Shown here in pieces: positions 1 through 8,147 of a stretch of 50,435 bases of DNA. Below the pieces are notes generated by a model that made no database searches, had not been told where the DNA came from, and worked only from the letters and a program-made list of their open reading frames with translations. Within the stretch, counting starts at the first letter, position 1. The number at the start of each line of letters is the position of its first letter. The position numbers were made by a program, and so were the translations under genes. Source of the DNA: CAZJAD01 sp964543855 (GTDB taxonomy: Bacteria; Electryoneota; RPQS01; DYHQ01); assembly GCA_964543855.1 (NCBI GenBank), contig CAZJAD010000010.1, positions 1-50,435 on the forward strand, given 5' to 3'.

Positions 1-2
1 CG

Positions 3-728
3 CGCAAGCACATCGTCGAAGCCGTCGATGCGAGCCTCACGCGGCTGCAGACAGACTGGATCGATCTCCTCTATGTTCACATTTGGGACCCGGTAACGCC
101 ACTTGAAGAAACGATGGGCACTCTCGACAATCTCATAGAGCAGGGCAAGGTGCGATACATCGGTTGTTCGGATTTCACCGGTTGGCAGGTCAGCGAAGCG
201 GCCGCATGTGCCCGCGAGCAGGGATGGGAGAACTACATTTGCCATCAGGTCGAATACAGCGTTCTCGTCCGGGATGTCGAAGTGGAGATTGCGCCAGCGT
301 GCCGATACAATGGCATCGGACTCGTTGCCTGGAGTCCGCTGGCCGGTGGGATGCTCACGGGCAAATACAAATGGAGGCAGCCGAACCCCAAAGGAAGTCG
401 GTTCGCAGGGGGTGAAGCGGGACGATGGTGGGGGAAACGATGGGCCACTGAGGAGAATTTCCGCGCCGTCGAAGAATTCTTGAAGATTGCAGCCCAGATG
501 GATGTCCCCCCCGTGTCTTTGGCGGTTGCCTACAGCCTTCTGCCGGATAGCGTGGATGTGACCATCGTTGGCCCGAAACACGAGGACCAGCTCGAGGTCA
601 ACCTTGCCGGCGAAGAGCTTGTGATCCCCGATGACATCCGGGAGCGTCTCGATGCGTTGCGGCCGCCACCCGAGCTTTTCCCGCTCAAGATGCAGGAAGA
701 GGCCCGTGTAATTCGGGAAGAATCATGA
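3..728 (+). CDS. Aldo/keto reductase, C-terminal part (5' end outside window)
   Basis: This is the C-terminal 241 residues of an NAD(P)H-dependent aldo/keto reductase; the reading frame is open from base 3, so the true start lies upstream. Family marks seen are the barrel strand DLLYVHIWDP with the conserved His, GTLDNLIEQGKVRYIGCS, the VEYSVLVRDVE segment, the WSPLAGGMLTGKY segment, and a C-terminal cofactor-binding stretch (VTIVGPKHEDQLEVNL). The pattern is closest to the YajO/PdxI/Kv-beta-like branch, soluble and cytoplasmic; the substrate cannot be read from the sequence. The Tyr and Lys of the catalytic tetrad would be upstream. The stop overlaps the next start by four bases (ATGA), so the two genes are probably translationally coupled. 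Confidence 0.9.
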   Translation, partial: RKHIVEAVDASLTRLQTDWIDLLYVHIWDPVTPLEETMGTLDNLIEQGKVRYIGCSDFTGWQVSEAAACAREQGWENYICHQVEYSVLVRDVEVEIAPACRYNGIGLVAWSPLAGGMLTGKYKWRQPNPKGSRFAGGEAGRWWGKRWATEENFRAVEEFLKIAAQMDVPPVSLAVAYSLLPDSVDVTIVGPKHEDQLEVNLAGEELVIPDDIRERLDALRPPPELFPLKMQEEARVIREES

Positions 729-1405
729 AATGGACGGTTTTTTGTCTCTTGGCAACAGCAAGTGTGGCCTGGGGCGCAGAGAAAAACATGTTTCTCAACG
801 CTCAGGTTCACTGGGACTTTGACCGAGAATTCACGACATCCACGCTGGAGTTCTACCACACGGACGGTTTGGGCAACACTTTCTTCTTTGTGGATTTTGA
901 CTTCGATGACGCTGGGCAGCACGGCGCGTATTTCGAAATCGCACGCAATTTCCGTGTCGTGCCGACCGCCCGAGGCAATGTGAACCTGTCCATCCAATAC
1001 AATGACGGAGTCGCCGAAGCTCCGGAGAAGATAATTCCCGGCGTCTTTCTCTATGGGATTGCCTTCGACAATCTTCGTGTAGGTTCAGCCTGGCTGGAAT
1101 TTCAGACTCTCGTGCGGAAGGAATTCGCAACGCGCGTTTCATGGCAATTGACTCTTGTGTGGCTTGTCCGGCTTCAACCATGGCTGGCGTTCAACGGTTA
1201 TGTGGACATCAATGGCGACCAGCAACATGGAGGGCGCACGCGCATTCAGACGGAACCGCAACTGAGAGTCCTGTGGCACCAGTGGGCCGTCGGCAGCGAA
1301 ATCGAGGTCTCACGGAATTTCGTGCCCGCCGGCACGGACCGCCATCCTTTTGAACAAGATGAGTGGTTTGCGCATCCGACGGTGTTCGTGCAGTTCAATT
1401 TCTAA
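725..1405 (+). CDS. DUF5020-type outer-membrane/periplasmic protein
   Basis: A 226-residue exported protein. Residues 1-17 form a signal peptide (hydrophobic FCLLATASVAWG, then AEKN). The mature part alternates hydrophobic and polar residues as in a beta-barrel, with the segment GNTFFFVDFDFDD followed by a YFEIARNF strand, which is how I recall the DUF5020 (nucleoside-channel-like) family. It ends in an aromatic strand (VFVQFNF), the usual C-terminal signature of outer-membrane barrels. The function is unknown; a small-molecule channel is the family-based guess. It starts inside the stop of the aldo/keto reductase gene (ATGA), so the two are likely co-expressed. Confidence 0.7.
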   Translation: MKWTVFCLLATASVAWGAEKNMFLNAQVHWDFDREFTTSTLEFYHTDGLGNTFFFVDFDFDDAGQHGAYFEIARNFRVVPTARGNVNLSIQYNDGVAEAPEKIIPGVFLYGIAFDNLRVGSAWLEFQTLVRKEFATRVSWQLTLVWLVRLQPWLAFNGYVDINGDQQHGGRTRIQTEPQLRVLWHQWAVGSEIEVSRNFVPAGTDRHPFEQDEWFAHPTVFVQFNF

Positions 1406-1462
1406 ATAACTTCTCCATATTGCGCGAGGTGAAGGCACCCCGCGCAGCGAGAAATCTGCCTT

Positions 1463-2542
1463 ATGGATTTCCCCATCGACAGACCGGTGCGGCCGTCCTG
1501 GTTGACAGTTCCAGCATCCCACATTTACGAAATTCTCGTGGATTTTCACCAGTGGCGCTTCGAGAAGATTCCGGGACGGGTCGGGCGTGTGCCGGTGCCA
1601 GTGATTTCCGTGGGAAATCTGACCGTCGGAGGCACCGGCAAGACGCCCTGTGTGGTCAGTCTTGTGGCGCTGCTCCGCGATATTCTCCAAGAACACCACA
1701 TGCCGGGCGTGCCCGCTGTCCTCACGCGTGGCTACGGTCGCCAGGTGCGATCCATGCGGCGTCTGGGTCCGAAACCGGCCGAATCCGTAGACTGGCAGGA
1801 ATTCGGTGACGAGCCGTTGCTGCTTCATCAGCTTCTGCCGAAGATTCCCATCATTATCGAGCCAGATCGCGTCAAAGGAGCGCGCGCAGCGGTTCGCGAT
1901 CACCAATCGCCTGTGCTTGTCCTCGATGACGGTTTTCAGTTCCGCGCGCTCCACAAGGACCTCGAAATCGTGCTGGTTGATGGACAGAATCCCGTCGGAA
2001 ACGGACATCTGCTCCCGGCCGGACCCTTGCGCGAACCCGTAGACGCATTGCAGCGAGCAGACATCATCGTCGGCGTCGGCTCGGGAGATGGTGAGACGGT
2101 GGCAGCCGCCCAGTTGGCTGACAGGTACAACAAGCGATTTCTTCAAGCATTCCTTCGGCCCGGCAAACCGAAACGGTTCTCAGCCCGCAAGACCGACCAG
2201 CCTCCTGAGAAAGTCGTGCTTCTCTCCGGCATTGCGCGTCCCGAAAGATTTCGCCGATCCGCGCTTGAGGCGGGATTTCGTGTGCTCGAACACTGCCATT
2301 TCCGGGATCATCACCCGTTTTCCCAAGGCGACATCGCGAGCATTTCCACACTCACGCACAAGGTCGGCGCCGAAGCCATCCTCACAACAGGCAAAGATGC
2401 CGTCCGTCTCGTCGGCTTGACTTTCGGACTGCCCGTCTGGATCCTGCCGGTGGAATTCTGCTGGAAGGAACCTGAAGGAATCACGGAACAGCTCGCAAGA
2501 ATCTTTGAAAATTCTTCCCGGAAGAGCGCAGACCGGAAATGA
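1463..2542 (+). CDS. lpxK: Tetraacyldisaccharide 4'-kinase
   Basis: LpxK phosphorylates the 4' position of the tetraacyl-disaccharide 1-phosphate precursor of lipid A at the inner face of the inner membrane. The 359-residue product has the LpxK Walker A motif GNLTVGGTGKT at residues 51-61, preceded by the typical PVPVISV strand. The family motif LDDGFQFRAL follows, then DGQNPVGNGHLLPAGPLREP, LLSGIARPERF, DHHPFS and TTGKDAVRL near the C-terminus. Length is slightly above the usual 320-350. There is no strong ribosome-binding site before the ATG. The gene is not next to other lipid A genes in this window. Its presence implies an LPS-type outer membrane. Confidence 0.95.
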   Translation: MDFPIDRPVRPSWLTVPASHIYEILVDFHQWRFEKIPGRVGRVPVPVISVGNLTVGGTGKTPCVVSLVALLRDILQEHHMPGVPAVLTRGYGRQVRSMRRLGPKPAESVDWQEFGDEPLLLHQLLPKIPIIIEPDRVKGARAAVRDHQSPVLVLDDGFQFRALHKDLEIVLVDGQNPVGNGHLLPAGPLREPVDALQRADIIVGVGSGDGETVAAAQLADRYNKRFLQAFLRPGKPKRFSARKTDQPPEKVVLLSGIARPERFRRSALEAGFRVLEHCHFRDHHPFSQGDIASISTLTHKVGAEAILTTGKDAVRLVGLTFGLPVWILPVEFCWKEPEGITEQLARIFENSSRKSADRK

Positions 2543-2590
2543 GCCGATTGCGTGGCTCACGCGCACCGAATAGCAGCCAAGACAATGAGA

Positions 2591-2630
2591 GAAAGCCGAC
2601 CTCGAAATCGGGATCGGCTTTCCTCTTCAT
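2591..2630 (+). terminator. Intrinsic terminator after lpxK
   Basis: A nine-base stem (GAAAGCCGA, 2591-2599, pairing with TCGGCTTTC, 2614-2622) is followed by a pyrimidine-rich tail (CTCTTCATT). It lies about 50 bases after the lpxK stop and separates the plus-strand genes from the convergent minus-strand heat-shock gene. Confidence 0.65.
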
Positions 2631-2642
2631 TGGAGAACGGAA

Positions 2643-2676
2643 ATAGACAAGCCCACCGCAAGAAAATCCGATGGGC
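2643..2676 (-). terminator. Intrinsic terminator of the minus-strand hsp20 gene
   Basis: Read on the minus strand, GCCCATCG and CGGTGGGC pair (eight bases, one G-U) around a ten-base loop and are followed by TTGTCTATTT. It lies about 35 bases beyond the hsp20 stop, back to back with the lpxK terminator. Confidence 0.65.
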
Positions 2677-2708
2677 CTGCCTATCGTTTCGAGTGCTGAT
2701 TAATTCAG

Positions 2709-3365
2709 TTATGAGATCTTCACCGGGACGTGCTTGGACTTGCCGGTTTTCTGAAGGGTCACCGTCAGGACACCTTCCTTGCAGACTGCTTTCGCCTTCT
2801 TGAGGTCCACGTTACCCGGGAAATTGAAATAGCGCTGGAAGCTTCCCGTGTAACATTCATTGCAATAGCAGTTTGCGGACGTCGGACAGGGCTTGGCCGA
2901 GGTCGTGCCATAGATTGTCAGCGTGTTGCCCTGAAGAGAGATGTGGCAATCCTTCTGCGTGCAACCGGGGACATAGGCACGGATGGTGTACATCTTGTCG
3001 GACTCCCACCAGTCACAGCGAGGCGTCCAAGGACGGCCTTCCATGTCGTTCTCGACCTGCCAGACGAACTCGTCGAACATCCGGTTGACCTTCTCCTGAA
3101 ATTGAGGGTTGGAGAACATGGCCGGCCAGTTCGTCGGTGTGTAGCCCGAATAGCCGGGGGCGTAACCGGCCGCGTAGGGCGTGGGACTGGCCGCGTAGCC
3201 GGTCATGGGGTAACTTGTGTACGCCACGGGCTGCCAGGGCTGCTTCGGACCGTACTTCTTGGTCCACTTGCTGCCGTAGCTCGGAGTGCGAGTTGTCTTG
3301 TACTTGTTCCACTTGCTGCTCCGCGCCTTGGTCTTGGCTCTGGTCTTGGTCGTGGTGTAAGCCAT
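2709..3365 (-). CDS. Small heat-shock protein (Hsp20/alpha-crystallin), Cys-rich
   Basis: An ATP-independent holdase chaperone of 218 residues. The C-terminal half is an alpha-crystallin domain (about residues 113-207): WTPRCDWWESDKMYTIRAYVPG, then ISLQGNTLTIYG, then the hallmark A-x(4)-GVLTVTLQK stretch and a V-P-V tail motif for oligomer contacts. The N-terminal 80 residues are odd: first Lys/Thr/Arg-rich, then a Tyr-Pro-Gly-Ala low-complexity segment (about 46-78). The crystallin domain carries eight cysteines, four of them in the loop CPTSANCYCNEC (residues 160-171), where ordinary Hsp20s have none. The start has an AGGAGA site. Transcription very likely runs from the sigma-54 promoter at 3466-3481. 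Confidence 0.9.
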   Translation of the reverse strand: MAYTTTKTRAKTKARSSKWNKYKTTRTPSYGSKWTKKYGPKQPWQPVAYTSYPMTGYAASPTPYAAGYAPGYSGYTPTNWPAMFSNPQFQEKVNRMFDEFVWQVENDMEGRPWTPRCDWWESDKMYTIRAYVPGCTQKDCHISLQGNTLTIYGTTSAKPCPTSANCYCNECYTGSFQRYFNFPGNVDLKKAKAVCKEGVLTVTLQKTGKSKHVPVKIS

Positions 3366-3465
3366 GATTTGAGTCTCCTGTGCTTGGGGTTATCGTTCCT
3401 CGGGGCACCGATGGCGATCCAGATCTAAGCGTGGCGTGCCCGGCCATATATCAGTTGCGTGGCTT

Positions 3466-3481
3466 TGCAATGGATGTGCCA
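3466..3481 (-). promoter_or_regulatory. Sigma-54 (-24/-12) promoter of hsp20
   Basis: On the minus strand the sequence TGGCAC-N5-TTGCA matches the RpoN consensus at every fixed position, with correct spacing between the GG and GC dinucleotides. The predicted start is near 3455, giving a leader of about 90 bases to the hsp20 ATG at 3365. RpoN promoters need an AAA+ activator; no enhancer site or activator gene is identifiable in the window. Confidence 0.75.
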
Positions 3482-3642
3482 GCCGTTGCGAGGATACTCG
3501 CAGGATGGCTGTTCTCCGGAAAAAAACCGCTGAATTGCCTCACAAGCAGGGAAGAAGATTCCGACCCTCGCGGCCATATCTTCCGCCGGAGTCCCGTACG
3601 GCGGGATCGGAGAGAGCCGAGGAGCGCCTGGTGTGACGAGCG

Positions 3643-3681
3643 GAAAGAGAAAGCGTCTCCGCCGTGCTTGGCGGAGACGCT
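3643..3681 (-). terminator. Strong intrinsic terminator after the secreted aromatic protein gene
   Basis: A perfect 12-base stem (AGCGTCTCCGCC, 3652-3663, with GGCGGAGACGCT, 3670-3681) closes a six-base loop. On the minus strand it is followed by TTCTCTTTC. It sits 27 bases past the stop of the 3708-4304 gene, so hsp20 is transcribed independently of that gene. Confidence 0.85.
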
Positions 3682-3707
3682 CCTGCTTACTCTACCTTTT
3701 CTTGGGC

Positions 3708-4304
3708 TTACGGCCACCAGAATCCGACATGGATGCCAAAATGAGGACGGCACGGGCGCCATCTCCAACCGTGCCGGGGTCCCCAGACATAGCCGTGGCG
3801 CGGAAAACCATGTCGAGGATGGTGTCGGTACCACTGACGGGGCGGTGGTGGTGGCGGCGGACAATAGTAGTAGTCCCGGTAGAAGACGACGCTGGGCCGC
3901 CAACCGTCATAGTAGTCATCATCAGGAGCCCAGCGCGGGTAGCCGTACTGGTCGGCCAGGTCAATGTAGAATCCTTCTCCCTCGATCTCGTACGGGTAGA
4001 CGAATCCTCTTTCGTCGTCCCAGACTTCACCGTAGCCGCGGACCATCACATCGGCGCCGGTTTGCAGTTGGTAGCCACGCTCCCGCCAATACCAGCGCGG
4101 CCCAAGATGGACGGTAACGCGTCTGTCGGTGTCCGTTCGAAGGGTCGCTTCTTGTCCTTCAATGCGGACGATCTTGCCGCGCACATGGACGCGTTCAAGG
4201 TCATCGGTGGATCTGCGCTCGCGGTAGCGGGGTGCCGCCGAAAGGCTCGTAGCCACGCCGAACGACAGAAGTAGGGTGATGATAAACAAGTGTTTGCTTC
4301 GCAT
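3708..4304 (-). CDS. Secreted protein, small beta domain with aromatic/polyproline tail
   Basis: A 198-residue exported protein of unknown function. Residues 1-24 are a clear signal peptide ending SLSA-AP. Residues about 37-110 look like a small OB-like beta domain (VHVRGKIVRIEGQEATLRTD, VTVHLGPRWYW, TGADVMVRGYGE), reminiscent of the DUF5666-like or periplasmic OB-fold families. After it comes a low-complexity tail with seven consecutive prolines and many Trp, His, Tyr, Arg and Gly. The His-rich tail might bind metal or cell-wall material, but that is a guess. A strong ribosome-binding site (CGGAGGG) precedes the ATG. It is a single-gene unit closed by the terminator at 3643-3681. Confidence 0.7.
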   Translation of the reverse strand: MRSKHLFIITLLLSFGVATSLSAAPRYRERRSTDDLERVHVRGKIVRIEGQEATLRTDTDRRVTVHLGPRWYWRERGYQLQTGADVMVRGYGEVWDDERGFVYPYEIEGEGFYIDLADQYGYPRWAPDDDYYDGWRPSVVFYRDYYYCPPPPPPPRQWYRHHPRHGFPRHGYVWGPRHGWRWRPCRPHFGIHVGFWWP

Positions 4305-4752
4305 GGGGCCCTCCGGAGATTAAGCCGTCTCTCCCCTATCCACTTTCTTAGACTTGCCCCTCGGTCCAGAAGTTTAATCGGCTTTGATTGCCGTAGCCTT
4401 CAGCGGGTGCGCCAACAGACAGAGAATCGGTCGTCTTGAGCTGCCAAGGGGTTATGCCGACTGCTTCCTCGCCCAAGAATGGCCACGATCATCTTGCAAT
4501 ACATTGAAAACACGAGAAATAGATGGACTCTCCAACAGGAGGCACGGACGAGCTGTTCGCAGCCACGGGAGGTTGCGGCGAGAACTACATCAAAGTGCAA
4601 CGAAAAGAGGCACTTGAGCGTATTACTATGCAGCAGTGTCAGCGTCAGAAGGCAGCCAACAGAGCATGCCGAGGACATGAGGTGCCCGGCGGTGTGTGGC
4701 AGCGGCGCCCGATGTTGACGACACCTACTGACAGGAGAGACGCGGAGAGCTC
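4305..4752. other. Intergenic region, no gene recognised
   Basis: A 448-base stretch between divergent genes. It must contain the promoters of the minus-strand secreted protein and probably of the plus-strand glycosyltransferase, but I find no -35/-10 pair I would defend. Short open frames here lack ribosome-binding sites and recognisable motifs. No tRNA-like cloverleaf was seen. Confidence 0.5.
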
Positions 4753-5553
4753 GTGCGAACGCCAGCGATAACAGTTGCACTGCCCGTCTATAACGGCGAG
4801 CGGTTCCTGGCTGAGAGCATCCGATCCATAAAGGCCCAGACTTTCGAGGATTTCGAGGTCATTGCGGTGTTGGATGGTTGCACCGATCGCTCGGAGGGAA
4901 TCCTGATGGACATGCGGGATGAGCGTTTCTTGGTGGTCAAGAAAGAGCGCAATGAAGGACTGGCTGCGGCGCTCAACCATGCGCTCGCAGATGCGTCGGC
5001 ACCGCTGATTGCTCGCATGGATGCCGACGACGCGATGCATCCCGAACGCTTCGAACGGCAATTCGAGTGGTTGGCTCAGGAGCCACAGGTCGATATTCTG
5101 GGCACCTGGTTCGACTACATTGACGAAAATGGGAAACGGGTGAAGAAGGCCTTTCCCTTTCCCACGACACACGAGGACATCAAGCAGGATTTCCGGATCC
5201 GAAACTCGATTGGGGGTGCGACCGTCATGTTCCGCACCGAGCCGATTCGCCGGATAGGTGGGTACCGCACGGATTTTCCTCTTGCTCAAGATTTGGTGCT
5301 GTGGCTCTCGTGTCTGGCGGCGGACTTCCACCTTGCGAACCTGCCCGCTGTTCTCTACAGCTATCGCCAGTACGGAGCGCAGGCCTCACGACAGCGGCGG
5401 GCAGAGCAGCTTCGCCTGACGAAACTCGCCTACGCGCAGTACGGCTCAGAGATCTGGGGCAACGACGCTCCGGAGTTCGAATTTGGCTTGCCGCTCGGCC
5501 ATCGAATCGTAAGAAAACTCAAGCGTGTCATGACCGGTGGGAAAAGGCAGTAG
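4753..5553 (+). CDS. Family 2 glycosyltransferase
   Basis: A 266-residue GT-A fold glycosyltransferase that moves a sugar from a nucleotide-sugar donor onto a growing surface glycan. The nucleotide-binding start VALPVYNGERFLAESIRSI (residues 8-26) and VLDGCTDRS are followed by the metal-binding acidic motif MDADD at 89-93, then VMFRTEPIRRIGGYRTDF and the acceptor-side AQDLVLWLSC. The start is a GTG at 4753 with GGAG five bases upstream. No membrane segment is seen, so it is probably cytoplasmic or peripheral. The flippase gene follows after 133 bases, which suggests a small O-antigen/exopolysaccharide-type pair. Sugar specificity cannot be told. Confidence 0.9.
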   Translation: MRTPAITVALPVYNGERFLAESIRSIKAQTFEDFEVIAVLDGCTDRSEGILMDMRDERFLVVKKERNEGLAAALNHALADASAPLIARMDADDAMHPERFERQFEWLAQEPQVDILGTWFDYIDENGKRVKKAFPFPTTHEDIKQDFRIRNSIGGATVMFRTEPIRRIGGYRTDFPLAQDLVLWLSCLAADFHLANLPAVLYSYRQYGAQASRQRRAEQLRLTKLAYAQYGSEIWGNDAPEFEFGLPLGHRIVRKLKRVMTGGKRQ

Positions 5554-5686
5554 TGCCAGGGGAATCCGTGAACCGATATCCCGAATCCAATTGGGTCACA
5601 AAATGTCTCTTGCCATCCAAATAGAGCGACTTCACTCAGAGGTCCCGTCCGCGCGACACTGAGCGATTTCCAGCCAAGAAAGACTC

Positions 5687-7141
5687 TTGCCTCCTTCACT
5701 CCTCAACAGAACCTTTGGCAATGCCGCCGTGCTCCTTTTTGGCTCGGCTTCAGAGGGACTTGCGCTCTTGATTTTTCTGGTCGTCGCTGGGCGAGCCCTC
5801 GGGCCCGAGGGGTTCGGGTATTATGGCTATCTCCTCTCGATTCTGATGTTCGTACTGGTCGTGACCAACTGGGGCCTGCCCTCGATTGTGGTTCGAGAAC
5901 TCGCTCAAAGGCCGGAGGATGAAGCTCGCATTTTTGCGTCGATGTTCCGCATTCGCGCCAGCCTGGCCGCATTTTTCTTTGTTGGGGCGCTGTTCGTAAC
6001 CACGCTACAGCCACACGCACCCTCCGACCGCCTGGCGGTCACACTGATCTTCCTGTATCTGCTTTTTGTCCCTTTCGATCTTGCTCCGCTTTTTGACGCC
6101 CACAAGCTCTCACGCTGGGATGTACCAGGCAGGCTATCGGGCCGGGTAGCCTCGGTGGTTGTACTCCTGATGCTGTGGATGGTGAAGGGCAAGCTGACCG
6201 TTGCGGATGTGGCAGCCTGTGCCAGTCTTCTCATGCTGGTCAATGTCTTGGTGGCCTGGCGGATCAGCCGAAGACTTGGTTTCTCCCTGCGTCCGTTGGG
6301 ACCACCGGCAGATACGCGGCGGCTGATGCGGGTCTCCGCGTATGTCATGTGGGGAAACCTGATGCTCACGACCTACCTGTACAGTCAGACAGTGCTGCTG
6401 AAATGGCTCTCGACCATGCTCGAAACGGGATACTATTCGATGGCCGCTCGGCTTCTCATGCCGCTGTATGTGTTGAAGGGGATTCTTTATCGACTCTTGC
6501 TCCCCATTGTTTCAGAGGCGGCTTACGATGACGCGGCTTTCACCGCACGGCTGCAGCGGGCACTTCCGGCGCTGACACTGATCTTCGCACCTGCGGCCGT
6601 GCTGGGGGTCGCAGGCGCCGAGGTTGTGATTATCCCGATCTTTGGTCGAGAGTACTCGGGAACCATTTTGCCCCTGCAAATCGGTCTCATTCATTTTGTC
6701 GTTACCGGCGCCGGATCTCTGTTCGGGACCGCTCTCTTGGCAGCAGGTGATCAGCGGACCCCGGCGTTGGGCCTGACAGCCGGGTGTGTTGCGGGACTCG
6801 GGCTCAGCCTCCTCCTGATTCCCCCCTACGGTGCAGTGGGCGCCGCGTGGTCGGCATTCGCTGCAGCGATCATTTCGGCATGGGCGCCATTCCCCGTTTT
6901 TTCCCGCCGTTGGCGACTCGGAATCGGCTGGCGGATGGTCCGCATTGTGCTGAGCTCGCTTGTCGGGCTCACAGGGTTCTATGTGCTCGCACACAAGGTA
7001 ATGATTTCAGCGATTGCCGCACTGGGCGTGTCAGCAGTCATTATTCTGATTGGATTGTGGTTGAGCGGCGAGATTTCGAGAAGAAAGCTCGATGTTCTCA
7101 TCTCAATGTTCAAAAAGCCTGCCCAGAACCTCGACCCTTAG
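5687..7141 (+). CDS. Polysaccharide/oligosaccharide flippase (Wzx/MOP family)
   Basis: A 484-residue polytopic inner-membrane protein with about 12-14 hydrophobic helices. It starts with the family's typical N-terminus (NAAVLLFGSASEGLALLIFL, then GRALGPEGFGYYGYLLSIL). The RALGPEGFG signature is characteristic of the polysaccharide biosynthesis protein branch of the MOP exporter superfamily, which flips undecaprenyl-linked oligosaccharides across the inner membrane. The start is a TTG at 5687 with a weak upstream site; a later start is possible but would cut into helix 1. It pairs with the glycosyltransferase gene just upstream. Confidence 0.88.
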   Translation: MPPSLLNRTFGNAAVLLFGSASEGLALLIFLVVAGRALGPEGFGYYGYLLSILMFVLVVTNWGLPSIVVRELAQRPEDEARIFASMFRIRASLAAFFFVGALFVTTLQPHAPSDRLAVTLIFLYLLFVPFDLAPLFDAHKLSRWDVPGRLSGRVASVVVLLMLWMVKGKLTVADVAACASLLMLVNVLVAWRISRRLGFSLRPLGPPADTRRLMRVSAYVMWGNLMLTTYLYSQTVLLKWLSTMLETGYYSMAARLLMPLYVLKGILYRLLLPIVSEAAYDDAAFTARLQRALPALTLIFAPAAVLGVAGAEVVIIPIFGREYSGTILPLQIGLIHFVVTGAGSLFGTALLAAGDQRTPALGLTAGCVAGLGLSLLLIPPYGAVGAAWSAFAAAIISAWAPFPVFSRRWRLGIGWRMVRIVLSSLVGLTGFYVLAHKVMISAIAALGVSAVIILIGLWLSGEISRRKLDVLISMFKKPAQNLDP

Positions 7142-7527
7142 AAGTGCCTTTTTGATTACCTCCACTACCGGGTCCTTCTCCGGCTTTGGCCTTCGGTTAC
7201 GCCCCCAACACATCTCTCGTTCGATGAACTATCGGGAGCCAGTCAGTGGCTTGTGCCAAGGTTCAGGTTACGGCGATGCCCGTCAAGTGGGCTTCGGAGA
7301 CTCGGGGTGAAGTGGGTGCTTTGGTCCTCAACGATATGCCCAATCCTTTGGGAGGGAGTTGCTTGATTTCTATGGAGAAATTTTGTAACTTATTTCACTT
7401 GGAGAGGGAAACGCGGGCTGCCGGCGCACCGCAGTGCATTAGGCATCCCACATTCCTCGGCAGCACCAGATTCGGTAGCGACGGCAAACGGTAGGACCCC
7501 GGGCTTTCGGGCACAAAGGAGATATAC
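7142..7527. other. Intergenic region with the promoter of the zinc-ribbon/DRTGG genes
   Basis: This 386-base gap after the flippase contains no convincing gene. Its second half holds a -35/-10 pair at 7363-7391 and, just before the next start, a very strong ribosome-binding site (AAAGGAGATATAC). Confidence 0.55.
7363..7391 (+). promoter_or_regulatory. Sigma-70-type promoter candidate upstream of the zinc-ribbon gene
   Basis: TTGATT (7363-7368), a 17-base spacer and TAACTT (7386-7391) match a housekeeping promoter moderately well. The predicted leader is about 130 bases before the start at 7528. Confidence 0.5.
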
Positions 7528-8067
7528 ATGGCGGAAGACACCTGCAAACATACCTGGAAAATCACGGATACCCGGGATGGGTTCATCGTTGCGGAGAAGT
7601 GCTTTCACTGCTCTCAAGTTCGAGAATACTTCGCCAGTGAGCGGACTCCTCCCAAGGAAGAGTATCGTGAAGGACCCCACTACTACAATTACATGACGAG
7701 TGCACAGACCATTCAGTTCAATCTACGCTGTGATAAATGCGGCAAGGTGGTCGCACTGCGCAATCTGATGGCCATTATGCAGTGCGAGCATTGTACGGAA
7801 GACTGCCCTCTGCATCTCATTTCCCGGACGGCTGAAGAGCAGAAGATGTGGGTTTTCGGCGCGCTTTGTTACGCGGCGCCGGATGGCAGTGAAGGCACCC
7901 TGGACCTGGAGCAGTTGCTTGCCCTGAACGAGTTTTTCAACGCCCGCCTGAAATCGCCGGGGAAGAAGATTCTCATTCTGCCCAGTGCGTTTCGGGCCAG
8001 TGCGTCCGACTGCAAGGCCATCATCCTGACAGATGTAGGCTTGCTGCCCGAGGAAGACGAGGAGTGA
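7528..8067 (+). CDS. Zinc-ribbon protein of unknown function
   Basis: A soluble 179-residue protein I do not recognise by name. It has two probable metal-binding knuckle pairs: C6/H8 with CFHC at 25-28, and CDKC at 68-71 with CEHC at 86-89, followed by a further C93. Such spacing fits zinc ribbons or a rubredoxin-like site. The C-terminal half (about 107-172) looks like a compact alpha/beta domain without cysteine pairs and ends in an acidic tail. It has an excellent ribosome-binding site and is followed within 80 bases by the first DRTGG-like gene, so it probably belongs to the same unit. A DNA/RNA-binding or redox-sensing role is possible but not shown. Confidence 0.75.
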   Translation: MAEDTCKHTWKITDTRDGFIVAEKCFHCSQVREYFASERTPPKEEYREGPHYYNYMTSAQTIQFNLRCDKCGKVVALRNLMAIMQCEHCTEDCPLHLISRTAEEQKMWVFGALCYAAPDGSEGTLDLEQLLALNEFFNARLKSPGKKILILPSAFRASASDCKAIILTDVGLLPEEDEE

Positions 8068-8147
8068 CCTGTGTACCTGAGGGCGCGCCCGCGCAATGTT
8101 CGATGGATTTCAGTAATCAAGTTTTACTCTGAGAAGGAGATTCGGCG

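Larger units (their letters stand above)
3366..3707. other. Intergenic region between two minus-strand genes
   Basis: These 342 bases hold the hsp20 leader and sigma-54 promoter and, at 3643-3681, the terminator of the upstream minus-strand gene. I see no convincing gene on either strand; the overlapping open frames lack ribosome-binding sites and family motifs. Confidence 0.6.

Noticed and set aside
7514..7530. The ribosome-binding site of the zinc-ribbon gene (AAGGAGATATACAT) is the same as the phage T7 gene 10 site used in expression vectors, suggesting vector contamination.
   Set aside because: The match stops at the start codon and both flanks are continuous with native-looking sequence and gene order. 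A strong natural site of this form can arise by chance.
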